Source: Azolla caroliniana
Taxonomy: Eukaryota; Polypodiophyta
Assembly: GCA_043228905.1 (NCBI GenBank)
Contig: JBHGNT010000005.1
Location: forward strand, 13,764,001 to 13,828,000
Reading direction: 5' to 3'
Length of the DNA stretch: 64,000 bases
Made by a program: the position numbers and the translations under genes. Position 1 is the stretch's first letter; each line of letters starts with the position of its first letter. Positions 1 through 8,850 of the stretch are shown piece after piece. The notes beneath the pieces are model-generated. The model was not told where the DNA came from. It saw only the letters and a list, made by a program, of their open reading frames with translations, and searched no databases.

Positions 1-1
1 T

Positions 2-244
2 CAAAATTTCTTTGTGCAGGATCGATCAACCTACCCCGTCATCCTTGCCCAGCCCTACATCACCGCAGTGAGGATGGAAACAAAGGTTATTGATGATGGT
101 TCGGCTTTCGCGAGAATCAAGAGTCAAGATGGAAGAAAGACTGTCCAATTCTTAACCGTGAGGCCCAACCATGAAAGAAACAAAGAATGCTTGAGGGAAC
201 ATCCAATTCAAGAGATGGATGAAGAGTTTTCCCAGGATTTTTAG
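2..244 (+). pseudogene. Ty3-A gag-pro, C-terminal end of the protease region
   Basis: The frame is open from the second base and reads a segment conserved in all four related copies: H/N-F-F-V-Q-D, P-V-I-L-x-Q-P-Y-I-T, M-E-T-K-V and V-Q-F-L-T-V-R-P-N-H-E-R-N. It ends at D-F-stop. The stop is shared by the three related copies and is therefore probably the genuine end of gag-pro. The catalytic Asp region lies upstream of the window. Within this fragment the frame is undamaged, so the label pseudogene reflects the element as a whole. Confidence 0.85.
236..244 (+). other. Putative -1 frameshift site at the gag-pro/pol junction (GATTTTTAG)
   Basis: Zero frame reads GAT TTT TAG. The -1 frame continues without a stop for more than 300 bases into the pol spacer. 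A tRNA-Phe in the P site could re-pair on UUU one base upstream. The same nine bases, or with TAA, stand at the same place in the copies at 16345, 54143 and 27235 (minus). The function is inferred from conservation, with no experimental support here. Confidence 0.6.
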
Positions 245-1969
245 ATAGGGCTTTTACAGGTAGGGGCTGTGATAGCCCGAGCATAAAAGAAAACCCCATA
301 AATAATAATGTAAATAAAGATATTCCTTGTACAATCTCATCTAATGGTGCTACTTTTATACTAAAAGTAAATAATAATAAAATACAAAATGCTTTCGAGT
401 ACTTTAAGTGTTCTGGATTAATAGATGATGATGAAGAAATTCAGGATATGTTTGAAGAATTAAGTTTTGAAGATACAATAACTCATTTGGAAGCAATGGA
501 AGAAGACAACGAAATCCAAGTTCCTGTCCATTCAATCAAGATGTATGAGGTCATTGAAGAAGTTGCTCGAAAGGATCATGAAGCACATGTACTAACAAAG
601 TCCTATTGTTGCTCCACTTCCAGGGGATAGTGAAAAGGCAATCAAAGAAGCAGCCACAGAGCCAATGATCAGAGACCCACGAAAGGTAGGACATGTGTTT
701 ACTCCAGAAACAATACAAGGGATGAAAATAGGAGGGGGTGACTTCCTATTACCCGCTGAAGAAAAGCAGTTCAGGGAGATGTTAAAAAGGCATGGAAAGG
801 CGTTCGCATTCCAACCGGAGGAAATAGGGTGTGTGGATCCAGAAATTGTGGAGCCCATGGTTATATTCACTATCCCTCATATTCCATGGAACTTTAAGCC
901 AATACCCATGCCTAGGGCTAGAATCCCTCAACTATTAGAACTTTTGAAAGAAAAGATAAGGATGGGTATCTTGGAACCATCGAACGCTCCTTACTCGAGT
1001 CGATGGTTCACTGTGTTAAAGAAAGATGGGCGACTCCGATTTATCCAAGATATGCAACCCGTGAATAAGGTAACAATCCGAAACTCGGGAGTAGGGCCAA
1101 TTGTGGATGAGTTTGTTGAGATGTTTGCAGGAAGAGCTATATATTCAATGGGAGACCTTTATTCCAGGTATGATCAATTTCAACTTGCTATCAAAAGTCG
1201 AGATATAACTTCTATCAAGACACCTATAGGGTTAGTACGGATGTGCACCTTGCCGCAAGGAGCGACCAACTCAGTGGCGCATATGATGAATGGAATGAAC
1301 AAGGTACTTCGTGATTTTATTCCTCATATTACAATGCCTTTTCTAGATGATGTTCCAATTAAGGGATGCAAGGAGGAAGAGAAGAACGAGGAATTGGACG
1401 AAAGTGGTTGCCGTCAATTCGTTGCTGATCATATCAAGGATTGTGAGAAGGTGCTATCAAGGATGGAAGAAGTGCATTTGACCTTATCAGGGGCGAAGTC
1501 AATATTTGGGGCAAAAGAGATATTAATAGTTGGTCATATGTGTGGCCCGTATGGGAGAAAGCCATCCCCAACCAAGGTCAATGCAATTCAAAATATGCAA
1601 GAGGAATGTACATCCATCTCAGAAGTACGAAGGTTTTTGGGGGTATGTGTTTTTTACTGTAAATGGATTCCGCATTATGCCCATTTATCTGAACCTTTAT
1701 ATAGACTCCTAAGAAAAGGAGAGACATTTGAATGGAGTGAAGAGCATTCAGAGGCAATGAAGAAATTGAAGTACTACTTGGCACAATCTCCACCATTAAA
1801 GCAACCAGACTACACCCGGCCCATATATCTCACAGTAGACTCTAGTCCCATTGGAATTGGATGGGTGATAAGCCAACAAGATAGGGAAGAAAGGTATCCA
1901 GTCCGATTCGGGGCAAAGGTTCTTAGTGGTCGACAAAGAAAATATGCACAGGTGAAAAGAGAGCTATGA
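245..1969 (+). pseudogene. Ty3-A pol: spacer, reverse transcriptase and RNase H
   Basis: Pol starts in the -1 frame after the gag-pro stop. A variable acidic spacer (F-E-D-T and M-Y-E-V-I motifs near 470-560) leads into RT, with a frameshift near 595 that moves the reading to the frame used from 596 on. RT motifs seen are P-W-N-F/L-K-P-I-P near 885, the G-I-L-E-P-S segment, R-F-I-Q-D, the L-P-Q-G-A-T-N-S block and an active site F-L-D-D near 1342-1353, where most Ty3 elements have Y-x-D-D. RNase H begins near 1830 (V-D-S-S-P-I-G-I-G-W). A TGA at 1967-1969 replaces the Trp codon of R-E-L-W-G. The same frame reopens directly afterwards, so this is a point nonsense change rather than a true end. 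Confidence 0.9.
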
Positions 1970-3673
1970 GGGATAGTAACAGTTGTAAAGACAGACAGAG
2001 ATTACTTAATTGGTGCTGAAGTAATAATAGAAACAGATTGTTTGCCTATTCTGGGTATCATAGCTAATTGTGATATTCCAGATCAAGCCATGTTAAGATG
2101 GTGTATCTATATTAGATCAATCAACCCTGAAGTTCGACATATCTCTGGGAATAGAAATGCAGTAGCAGATATGTTATCAAGAGCAAGGTATGAGGAAGAG
2201 GAGATTCCAGACTCGGACGATGAGGACAAAGAACAAATAGTCCTTACCACAAGCATTACTCGGGAAGGAGGAATGCAGTTTCTAGAAGAGGAGTATGAAG
2301 AAGAATTCAAGGAAATAGGGAAATACCTACAAACCCCTGACAAGTACAAAGGTCGATCTGGAAAAGAGTTCGCACAGTTTCGCAAGAAAGCCCATAAGTT
2401 CTTCCTGCATGAAGGATATCTATGGCGACATCTGAAAACCAAGAATGGAAACCCGCAAAGAGTAATAGGTTCTGAAGGGCAAAGAAAGGAGATAATCAGA
2501 GAGCTGCATGACAAAGAATGGGCTGGTCATCGAGGAGTGTGGGCCACTTTTAGTAAGATTAAAGAACGATTTTGGTGGCCTCAATACTATGAGCAAATAA
2601 AAAAGTATGTGGAAACTTGTCCCACTTGTCAATATTATTCAAATGTAAAATTTTGTGATGAATTACACCCAACATACTCACCGGGGGTGCATTACAAGTG
2701 GATGATAGATTTGGTAACAATGCCACTTGGAGTAGGACAAAAGAGATACTTGGTTCTTGCTAGAGAAGATCTAACAAATCAAGTGGAAGGTCGTTCATTG
2801 AGAACAAAAGGGACATTAGGAGTATGTCAATTCATCTTGGAGGACATTGTTTGTAGATATGGATGTATCGGGAAGATAGTGGCAGATAGGGGAGAACTCA
2901 ATTCTGCGGAAGCTCAAGATTTTTTCGACAAAATAGGAATTCGGCTTTCTTTGACAACGGCGTACAATCCAGAAGGTAATGGAAAGGTAGAAAGGGGACA
3001 TGGGCCAATAGTCAAAGCTTTGGCAAAGACATGTAGAGGACGGGTTAGTGATTGGCCAAAAACCTTACCCTATGCACTATGGGCTGATAGGACAACTCAC
3101 AGCACTGTTACTGGATATATGCCTGCAGAATTAATCACAGGACAGAAGCCAATAATGCCAATTGAAGAAAAGATAACTACATGGGTTGTGTTGCCTTGGG
3201 AATCGGAAATGAGTAGGGAAGATTTACTTGCGGTTCGAATACGACAACTTCAATTAAGGATAGAAGACATAGAAAAAGCAGCTACTAGATTGAAAGAGGC
3301 AAGAATCAAGAATAAGGACAGATTTGACAAGATGAAAAGAATACGACCAAGAAAGGTGCAAGAGGGAGATTGGGTATTAGTATATGATAATAGCCTAGAT
3401 AATCAATACAGTACTATTCGGAAGTTTGCAAAAAGATGGTTTGGACCTTATGAAGTTAGGAAAATAACAGATAAAGCCACATATTTCCTCAACGAATTAG
3501 ATGGGACAAAAATTCGTATCCCAATTGCAGGAAAAAGGATTAAAATATTTAAAAGGAGGGAATCATTAGGGCCTGAATTTTATGAAGAAGTAGAAGAACT
3601 AAAAGAATCGGAAGAAGTGTTGGATGAACTCTGCACAACCAATGTGCAAGTTCAGAGGGGGTGGGTGTCGTGA
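1970..3673 (+). pseudogene. Ty3-A pol: RNase H tail and integrase
   Basis: This continues the frame of the upstream RT after one nonsense codon. It encodes the RNase H tail (D-Y-L-I-G, D-M-L-S-R-A) and an acidic linker. Next comes the integrase zinc finger (H near G-H-R-G, then C-P-T-C-Q), then the catalytic core with D in W-M-I-D-L-V, D in V-A-D-R-G-E and E in G-K-V-E-R-G. The C-terminal part has an R-x-I-R-Q-L segment and a G-D-W-V-L-V-Y-D motif, then the R-x-W-F-G-P-Y-x-V fold typical of Ty3 integrase tails. No chromodomain is evident. The L-A-R-E-D-L-T-N-Q-V-E-G-R segment after the first Asp is a lineage signature. The stop at 3671-3673 lies just inside the 3' LTR. Confidence 0.92.
3654..3665 (+). 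other. Ty3-A polypurine tract
   Basis: A purine-rich run, AGAGGGGGTGGG, ends directly at the TGTCG start of the LTR. This is the expected position for the plus-strand primer of reverse transcription. Equivalent G-rich tracts precede the 3' LTRs of Ty3-B and Ty3-C and, on the minus strand, of Ty3-D. Confidence 0.8.
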
Positions 3674-3689
3674 AGAATGTGCTTCACGA

Positions 3690-3930
3690 TATAAAAATGA
3701 GCTTAAATGTTGTATTTAATAATATTTGAGAGACTTGAACCCACATCCTTATATACGATGTACAATGTACATACCACTAGGCTAGGCTATTTATTTGTAA
3801 AAGTGTGTAATAAATGTGCTTCATGATATAAGAATGAAGCTATATATTGTATTAAGTAAAATTGAGGGACTTGAACCCTCAACCTTGTATACCAAGCACC
3901 AAGCATACACCACTAAGCTAGGTTAGTTAT
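3690..3930 (-). repeat. Two tandem tRNA-like (Pol III box A/B) modules in the Ty3-A LTR
   Basis: Two diverged copies of a unit of about 135-145 bp follow each other; each begins with gcttca(c/t)gatata. Read on the minus strand, each has a box A-like TAGC(C/T)TAGTGG and a box B-like GGTTCAAGTC. In the second copy, GAGGG-TTCAAGT-CCCTC makes a perfect 5-bp, 7-nt tRNA T-arm. The modules are antisense to the LTR. They resemble the tRNA-derived head of a SINE rather than a working tRNA: I see no acceptor stem. Similar modules lie in three other LTRs of this lineage. Confidence 0.6.
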
Positions 3931-4088
3931 TTTAGAATGCATTTTCATCATTATAATTATCTCATATCTATTTTCATACATTGCCATCATTCATCACATG
4001 CAATGCATGTGCGCCAAATGGCGATCATGCATTACATGTAACTCATGCATGCCATGCTCCCATACATTACCATATGCATGGCAACACT

Positions 4089-4096
4089 TATATAAG
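4089..4096 (+). promoter_or_regulatory. TATA box of the Ty3-A LTR
   Basis: TATATAAG is followed by a purine-rich leader (GAGGGGAAAGGG). The equivalent TATAAAAG sits directly after the palindrome-rich stretch in the LTRs at 15053, 22469 and 42355 (all minus), which supports it as the LTR promoter. Confidence 0.65.
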
Positions 4097-4159
4097 AGGG
4101 GAAAGGGAAAACAAGGAAGGGAATCAAGAGAAAGGGAGAGAAATAAGATAATTAAAAAA

Positions 4160-4238
4160 ACAAACAAGTTAGCTTATTGGTGAAGAGGCTCGTGTTTTCA
4201 AGTTGGAGTGAAGAGTTCGAATCAAGGGTCGGTAGAGA
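4160..4238 (+). repeat. Sense-oriented tRNA-like module downstream of the LTR TATA box
   Basis: TTAGCTTATTGGTGAAG resembles box A and GAGTTCGAATC resembles box B, about 60 bases apart. A related sequence in the same relative position lies in the Ty3-D LTR (minus strand, about 7290-7216, with a GGGTTCAAACCC box B). The TATA box is therefore flanked by two tRNA-like modules pointing outwards in both LTRs. Confidence 0.5.
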
Positions 4239-4532
4239 AAGGGTTCATCTTGCTACCAAACATCGTAAAGTTGGTAAAATCTTGTATTCGTAATACATAT
4301 CATATACTTTTTTGTCTTAAATCATACTTTGTCTCTATCTTGCGTCTTGAATCATACATTGCCTCTATCTTTTATCTATACTAGTCTCTCTCTCACACAT
4401 ATTACTTTAAACTATTATTCTTCATATCCTTTATCTTCCTAACATTTGAGCGCAAGCCTTATAAAAGTTCCTTCAACTCCCCTTAACCTTAGTCCCTGCG
4501 ACTTCGCCGCACGAACCACAACTACCCCGACA

Positions 4533-5982
4533 CCGCATAAAGTCTTAGCTTGCGGTATCATTCGACATGAAGGATCTTGGAGACCTTCATTACTTCCTCG
4601 AGATCTAAGTGATCCGTACCCCCAAAGGTATATTGATCAGCCAGCGTCATTACGTGCTGAATATGCTCTTCAAGTTCGGGATGGCAACCTGTAAGCCCAT
4701 CTTGAGCCCTCTAGACAGAAATGTAAAGCTTCGCCGAGATTCGGGAAAGGTGTGTGACCCGACACGGATTCGACAAATTGTCGGAAGCGTCATCTATTTG
4801 ACGATTACTCGGCCGGATCTCAGCTACCTGGTCGGCTTAATTAGTCAATTTATGTTGCAGCCTAAGGCCAAACACTTTCAGTGCGCGCAAAGGATATTGC
4901 GATATGTCAGCGGCACGAAAGACATGGCGTTGCTATATCATGTAGACGTAGCCGAACAGTTGGTTGGCTACGCTGATGCCGATTGGGCCGGAAACGGTAG
5001 TGATCGTAGATCCACATCCAGATACGCCTTCTCCTTAGGAAATGCAGGATCGCGTGGAGCAGAAAAAAGCAGCCGAACATGGCACTGTTGAGCACGGAGG
5101 CCGAATATCGAGGGGCGACTATCGCTACGTGCGAAGTCATTTGGCTGAAACGGCTATTACGGGATCTGCATGTACAGGTGTCTAATCCGACGTCAATCTA
5201 TTGCGACAATCTTAGTAGTATCCACCTTGCGGAAAACCCTGTGTTCCACATCCGGACCAAGCACATTGATGTACATTACCATTTTGTCCCCGAACTAGTC
5301 CTTTCAAGTGAAGTCGAACTAGCGTATGTTCCGACGGATCGGCAGGTGGCCGACATCTTCACCAAGCCTCTTCGTCTTGACAAGTTACAACATTTCTCAA
5401 GTGAGCTAGGGTTGCGTCCCCTCGACACGCCGAACTTGAGGGGGAGAAAGAAAGAACAGGAACAAGAGCATGAAAGGAGCGGAGGTGCTCACCACGGCGG
5501 AAGTAACCGTGACGCATAATCAGATGAAAATTTGATTTCGGGATGGTTGAAGAAGCTGAAGAAAAGAACAAGGGCCATAACCATAGGGAGGAGCCAAGGA
5601 TTGCCAAATCAGGGTGAGATACATCCAAGAAGGGCGTAAAGGCCAAGACCAAGACGTGGTCTAATGTACTCAAAGTCCTAAAGACAAGAGACAAATTGGC
5701 GACAGCCAATTCGGATGAGAGCGGATTTGAACCTGAAGTGTTTGATTCAATCGGAATGTTCAATACGGATACGCGAAATCAACTGAAAGACAAACGGAGA
5801 AAAGGGCAGCGAAGGACGCGCCAACGAAGGGCTGAACAAGCAGACAAGCCGACCGGAAGGGTCAAAGTGCGCGGAATCGAACGGGTCGAGGAGCTCGAGC
5901 GAGGCGTGAAGCCAGAAGGAACTGGAGTGTAGATTCGGAAGAGCGGATGGAACCTCATGTTAAGCTTGAGGGTGAGTGTTGA
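4533..5982 (+). pseudogene. Copia1-a pol: RT end, RNase H and charged C-terminal extension
   Basis: Copia RT motifs are visible after a frameshift near 4605: K-G-I-L-I-S-Q-R-H-Y, Y-L-T-I-T-R-P-D-L-S-Y and G-Y-A-D-A-D-W-A-G. Another frameshift near 5080 leads into RNase H with S-T-E-A-E-Y-R-G, I-Y-C-D-N and D-I-F-T-K-P. After L-R-G, where copia polyproteins usually end soon, the sequence continues for about 150-170 codons. This part is rich in Lys, Arg, Glu and Asp, has several stops or frameshifts, and finishes E-G-E-C-stop. The last two codons (TGT TGA) are the first bases of the LTR. The same extension is present in Copia1-b, so it is not a chance read-through. Confidence 0.85.
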
Positions 5983-6402
5983 GTAACAAGCTCAACATTG
6001 GGTGCATAATACGACGCATAACCTAGTGCGTAGACTGGACGCGCAAGTTAGTATGCATAACTTGGCCGTATCGGTGCATAAACCGAAAGGCCGTTAGAGG
6101 GATATTCCTCGTAAGGAATAATTTTGGGAGCGAGTGTCAAGGCTCATTTATGAGCAATCAAGTATTGTCAGTAATTGTGTCAGTCTGATAGTCAGGGCTT
6201 GTATAAAAGGTGCTCACTGAGCACGAAGAATGTACAAAGCATCATTATTTTGAAATAGAACTGAGTTGTCTGGTCTCTCTTTGTCTATGTCTCTCCATCT
6301 CCATCTCCATCTCTGTGTTTTCCGTGTTTTACCGAACTATCTTATTTCCGAATTGTGTACTTTGTGTTTACGCACACACTTATGCACACATATTCTTTTA
6401 CA
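5977..6402 (+). repeat. Copia1-a LTR (426 bp)
   Basis: It starts TGTTGAGTAACAAGC and ends CTTTTACA, with matching sequence in the Copia1-b LTRs at 47970-48400 and 60303-60683. It contains a (CTCCAT)n-like pyrimidine run near 6290 and is flanked by pol on the left and a primer-binding site on the right. This is therefore both the 3' LTR of one copy and the 5' LTR of another. Confidence 0.88.
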
Positions 6403-6508
6403 TGGTATCAGAGCATGAGGGTTGAAGTCCTCTGCAGCCGACAAGAAAATCTTGCAACAAAACAGAGTTGAAGTTGAAACTTGCAACAAAACAGATTTGA
6501 GTTGAAAA
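6403..6508 (+). other. Copia primer-binding site and 5' leader downstream of the LTR
   Basis: TGGTATCAGAGC directly follows the LTR and is complementary to the 3' end of plant initiator tRNA-Met, the usual copia primer. The next 80 or so bases match the leader of Copia1-b (minus strand, 60302 downwards). The leader then stops abruptly at a minus-strand Copia2 RNase H sequence near 6508, before any gag start. Confidence 0.8.
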
Positions 6509-6935
6509 GCTTGGTGAAGATGTTTGTTGTCTGAAGATTCGTGTTGACGTGTTGAAGGTCGACATCTCCGGCCTGTACACGCTCTCAAATGAAGTGATAG
6601 TGCACTTCGATATGCTTTGCGCGCGCATGGAACACCCAATTCCGAGCCAAATAAATAATGTTCATGTTGTCGCAATAGAGGGGAGTCGGATCCTTGATGG
6701 GAACGCCCAAATCTTTCAAAATCCTCTTGCGCCATACGGCTTCACATGTAGTCACGGCTACGCCCCTATATTCGGCCTCAGTTGTCATGGAAATGCATGC
6801 TTGCGGGTTGGTTTAACGGAACCACCGGGGTCTTTGACCGGGTAGAATGAATTGGGTGACTTGTGCTTGAAAGGAATCGTCTGTTTAGGTTTATAGTCAA
6901 GTCGTTCTTTGTTGTCAAAGATGCTTGTGCGGGTT
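6509..6935 (-). pseudogene. Copia2-a: rearranged copia remnant (RNase H joined to gag)
   Basis: Read on the minus strand, 6788 to 6509 is a copia RNase H (T-E-A-E-Y-R-G, L-Y-C-D-N, T-N-I-F-T-K) closely similar to Copia2-b. Immediately upstream, 6935 to 6790 reads the linker after gag (I-F-D-N-K-E-R-L-D-Y-K), which in Copia2-c lies in the gag region. Protease, integrase and RT are missing between them, so this is an internally deleted copy or two juxtaposed fragments. Confidence 0.7.
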
Positions 6936-7030
6936 GGATGAGAGAGAGAGAGAGAGAGATTGATTGATTGATTGAGAAAGTATTTACCACACCACAAAGA
7001 TGTCGAGAAGCATGTAACACACCTGCCAAA
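6936..7030. repeat. Simple repeats (GA)n and (TTGA)n plus short spacer
   Basis: A GA run is followed by four TTGA units and about 55 bases of unassigned sequence up to the outer end of the Ty3-D LTR. No gene is seen. Confidence 0.7.
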
Positions 7031-7342
7031 TGTCGCGATGTGCGCGTCACACGTGCGCCGACTATCACCGGGCCTCTATCCGCAAGTGGTGATGGAGGAT
7101 CGTTCAAGATAATGAAACGGGAACGTGAGTGTCCGCACCGGAAGGACTCAATGTTTTACTAGCGCAAACGAGAAAATATTGAAGATAGATAGGTAGAGAC
7201 GGAAACTCCAATTCCGGGTTTGAACCCTTGACTTCAATGTTGAAAAACAAGACACGTCACCAATATGATAACTAGGTTTTTATTATTATTATCTTGATTT
7301 AGTACATAGCTTCCTTCATTCGCCCTCCTTTCTCTTCCTTTT
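7031..7342 (-). repeat. Ty3-D 3' LTR, outer part (downstream of the TATA box)
   Basis: TGTCGCGATGTGCGCG on the plus strand is the complement of a CGCGACA LTR end and resembles the outer end of the solo LTR at 15053. The segment includes a minus-strand tRNA-like module with a perfect GGGTTCAAACCC box B (7216-7234), comparable to the sense module in the Ty3-A LTR. It is joined across the Copia2-b insertion to 22465-22843, giving an LTR of about 691 bp. Confidence 0.7.
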
Positions 7343-7807
7343 TGTAAAGAATCGTATATGATTCTTGTGCAGCAGAAGAGATGTGTGTTATGTGTATGTG
7401 TGAGAGGAAAGAAATGTGAGAAGAAAAAACACAAGATATATTAGATAGAATAGAAAATAGAATATTCAAGAAGAAAATGTATATTCACAAGGAGAATATG
7501 AGATACAAAATGTAGCATTACAAGGAGTCACAACCGACACTATATGATGTAGGAGAAGGGTGCTTTATATAAGGTCGCCCTCTCTCTTCATTAACTCACT
7601 ACAACAACTACTCTCTCTTAGGGAATGTGAAGATTCATAGTCATGGGGAATATGGAACTCATTAGTTATGTGTCATAGAATATGATTCACTCTATGACAC
7701 ATAGTTAATGTGTAGAGAGTAGTGGTGTGACTCTTGACCTTTGAGTGATCATAGATTCTCAAAGTGTGTGTTCACACATTGCACTAGGTTGAGCTTGATT
7801 CTCAACA
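7343..7807 (-). repeat. Copia2-b 3' LTR (465 bp)
   Basis: Bounded by TGTAAAGAATC and CTCAACA on the plus strand (TGTTGAG...TTTACA on the element strand). It matches the LTR at 30384-30851 over most of its length. The complement of the polypurine tract (CCCCCTCAAGCTCAACTT) lies directly to its right. Confidence 0.9.
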
Positions 7808-8850
7808 CGCCCCCTCAAGCTCAACTTGGGTCATTTCCTTTCGGTTGATGTCCGCTTCGGCTGTTATCCGATTTAGACGATCTCCGGTGTCCAGTTGGGC
7901 TCGTACCCGGTTTAGACAGTATCCAGTTTTTTATTGTACTCCCCCCTCAAGCTTGTCAAATCAGGGATCGTCAATCCAAGGTCTAACATGAATTGCCTAA
8001 GCTTGTCGGCTCCTAGGGCTTTTGTAAAGATGTCGGTTGTCTGAAGATTTGTGTTGATGTGTTGAAGGTCGACATCTCCGGCGTGCACACGCTCTCGAAT
8101 GAAGTGATCAAGCACTTCGATATGCTTTGTGTGCGCATGGAACACCGGGTTCCGAGCCAAATATATATTGCTCATGTTCTCGCAGTAAAGGGGAGTCGGA
8201 TCCTTGATGGGAACGCCCAGATCCTTCAAAATACTCTTGAGCCAGACGGCTTCACATGCAGCCACGGTTGCGCCCCTGTATTCGGCCTCCATGCTCGAAA
8301 GTGCGATGGTAGGCGATGATCTTACACCCATTAAAGAAGCTTCTTGAGATCTTACCAAACTAAACATAGTGAAATGCAGAGGCAAAAAAGAATGAATTAG
8401 AAAATCGATAGAATAACTGAAATAAAGAAAATGATCTCTTTCAAGGCCTGTCTCCTATCTCTTCATTCATAAACATTCTTGCTACTTACTACTCCAAGGT
8501 ATTGCTCCACTACCGAGCGAGAAGACAAGTACAAAGGTCAATCATCGATCGGCTCTGTAGCCAACCTAGTCGGCATCTTTGTACCCTTCGAGTTGAATCG
8601 GTGTGGCCGATTCGTAGAGAATACCAGAATCCATTATTCCACTCATGTATCCCGCAGAGTTTGCATGAATTGGCTAAGGAGGCCGGCCGGATAGCTCAGG
8701 TCGGGTCAAGCGATCGTGAGGTAGATGAGACTCCCAATTAGTTGTCAATACTGAGTCGGCTTGCACTATTCCATGCCAGAGTCGGCATCTAGTTTGAGGT
8801 TTCGATCGAGAGGGGTTGCCACAGATTTGCACTCAGTCTCCTGAACTTGT
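7808..8850 (-). pseudogene. Copia2-b pol: RNase H and end of RT
   Basis: The minus-strand frame from 8385 down to 7912 encodes copia RNase H: S-S-M-E-A-E-Y-R-G, L-Y-C-E-N (usually C-D-N) and T-D-I-F-T-K. From 8850 to 8400 the end of RT is readable but full of stops and shifts (Y-L-T-I-A-R-P-D-L-S-Y near 8640). The polyprotein ends with a short L-R-G-E-Y tail, without the long charged extension seen in Copia1. Confidence 0.8.

Larger units (their letters stand above)
1..4532 (+). mobile_element. Ty3-A: 3' part of a Ty3-type LTR retrotransposon, cut by the window edge
   Basis: The window opens inside the protease region and continues through reverse transcriptase, RNase H, integrase, a polypurine tract and a complete 3' LTR. 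Gag, the primer-binding site and the 5' LTR lie outside. The domain order (protease, RT, RNase H, integrase) is that of Ty3 elements. The protein is clearly related to the copies at 12.1-21.0, 22.8-29.4 and 51.3-58.3 kb. The base immediately after the LTR is copia sequence in mid reverse transcriptase, so this element inserted into an older copia element. No target duplication can be checked because the left flank is not present. Confidence 0.93.
3666..4532 (+). repeat. Ty3-A 3' LTR (867 bp)
   Basis: It starts TGTCG and ends CGACA, a 5-bp terminal inverted repeat shared with other LTRs of this lineage. In order it holds two antisense tRNA-like modules, an ATGCAT/CATGC-rich palindromic stretch (about 3960-4085), a TATA box (TATATAAG) at 4089-4096, a purine-rich leader and one sense-oriented tRNA-like module. 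The right end falls exactly at the join to copia RT sequence, which supports the boundary. Confidence 0.85.
4533..6402 (+). mobile_element. Copia1-a: 3' part of a Ty1/copia retrotransposon
   Basis: It begins in mid RT exactly at the end of the Ty3-A LTR and continues through the end of RT, RNase H, a charged C-terminal extension and a 426-bp LTR. It is closely related to the minus-strand element at 47970-60683. The RT portion upstream of 4533 was separated by the Ty3-A insertion and lies outside the window. Ty1/copia is assigned from the RT/RNase H signatures and the TGGTATCAGAGC primer site after the LTR. Confidence 0.9.

Noticed and set aside
3866-3925. Genuine tRNA gene on the minus strand with a perfect T-arm
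   Set aside because: The T-arm is good, but I see no matching acceptor strand or anticodon stem, and it is one of two tandem copies inside an LTR.
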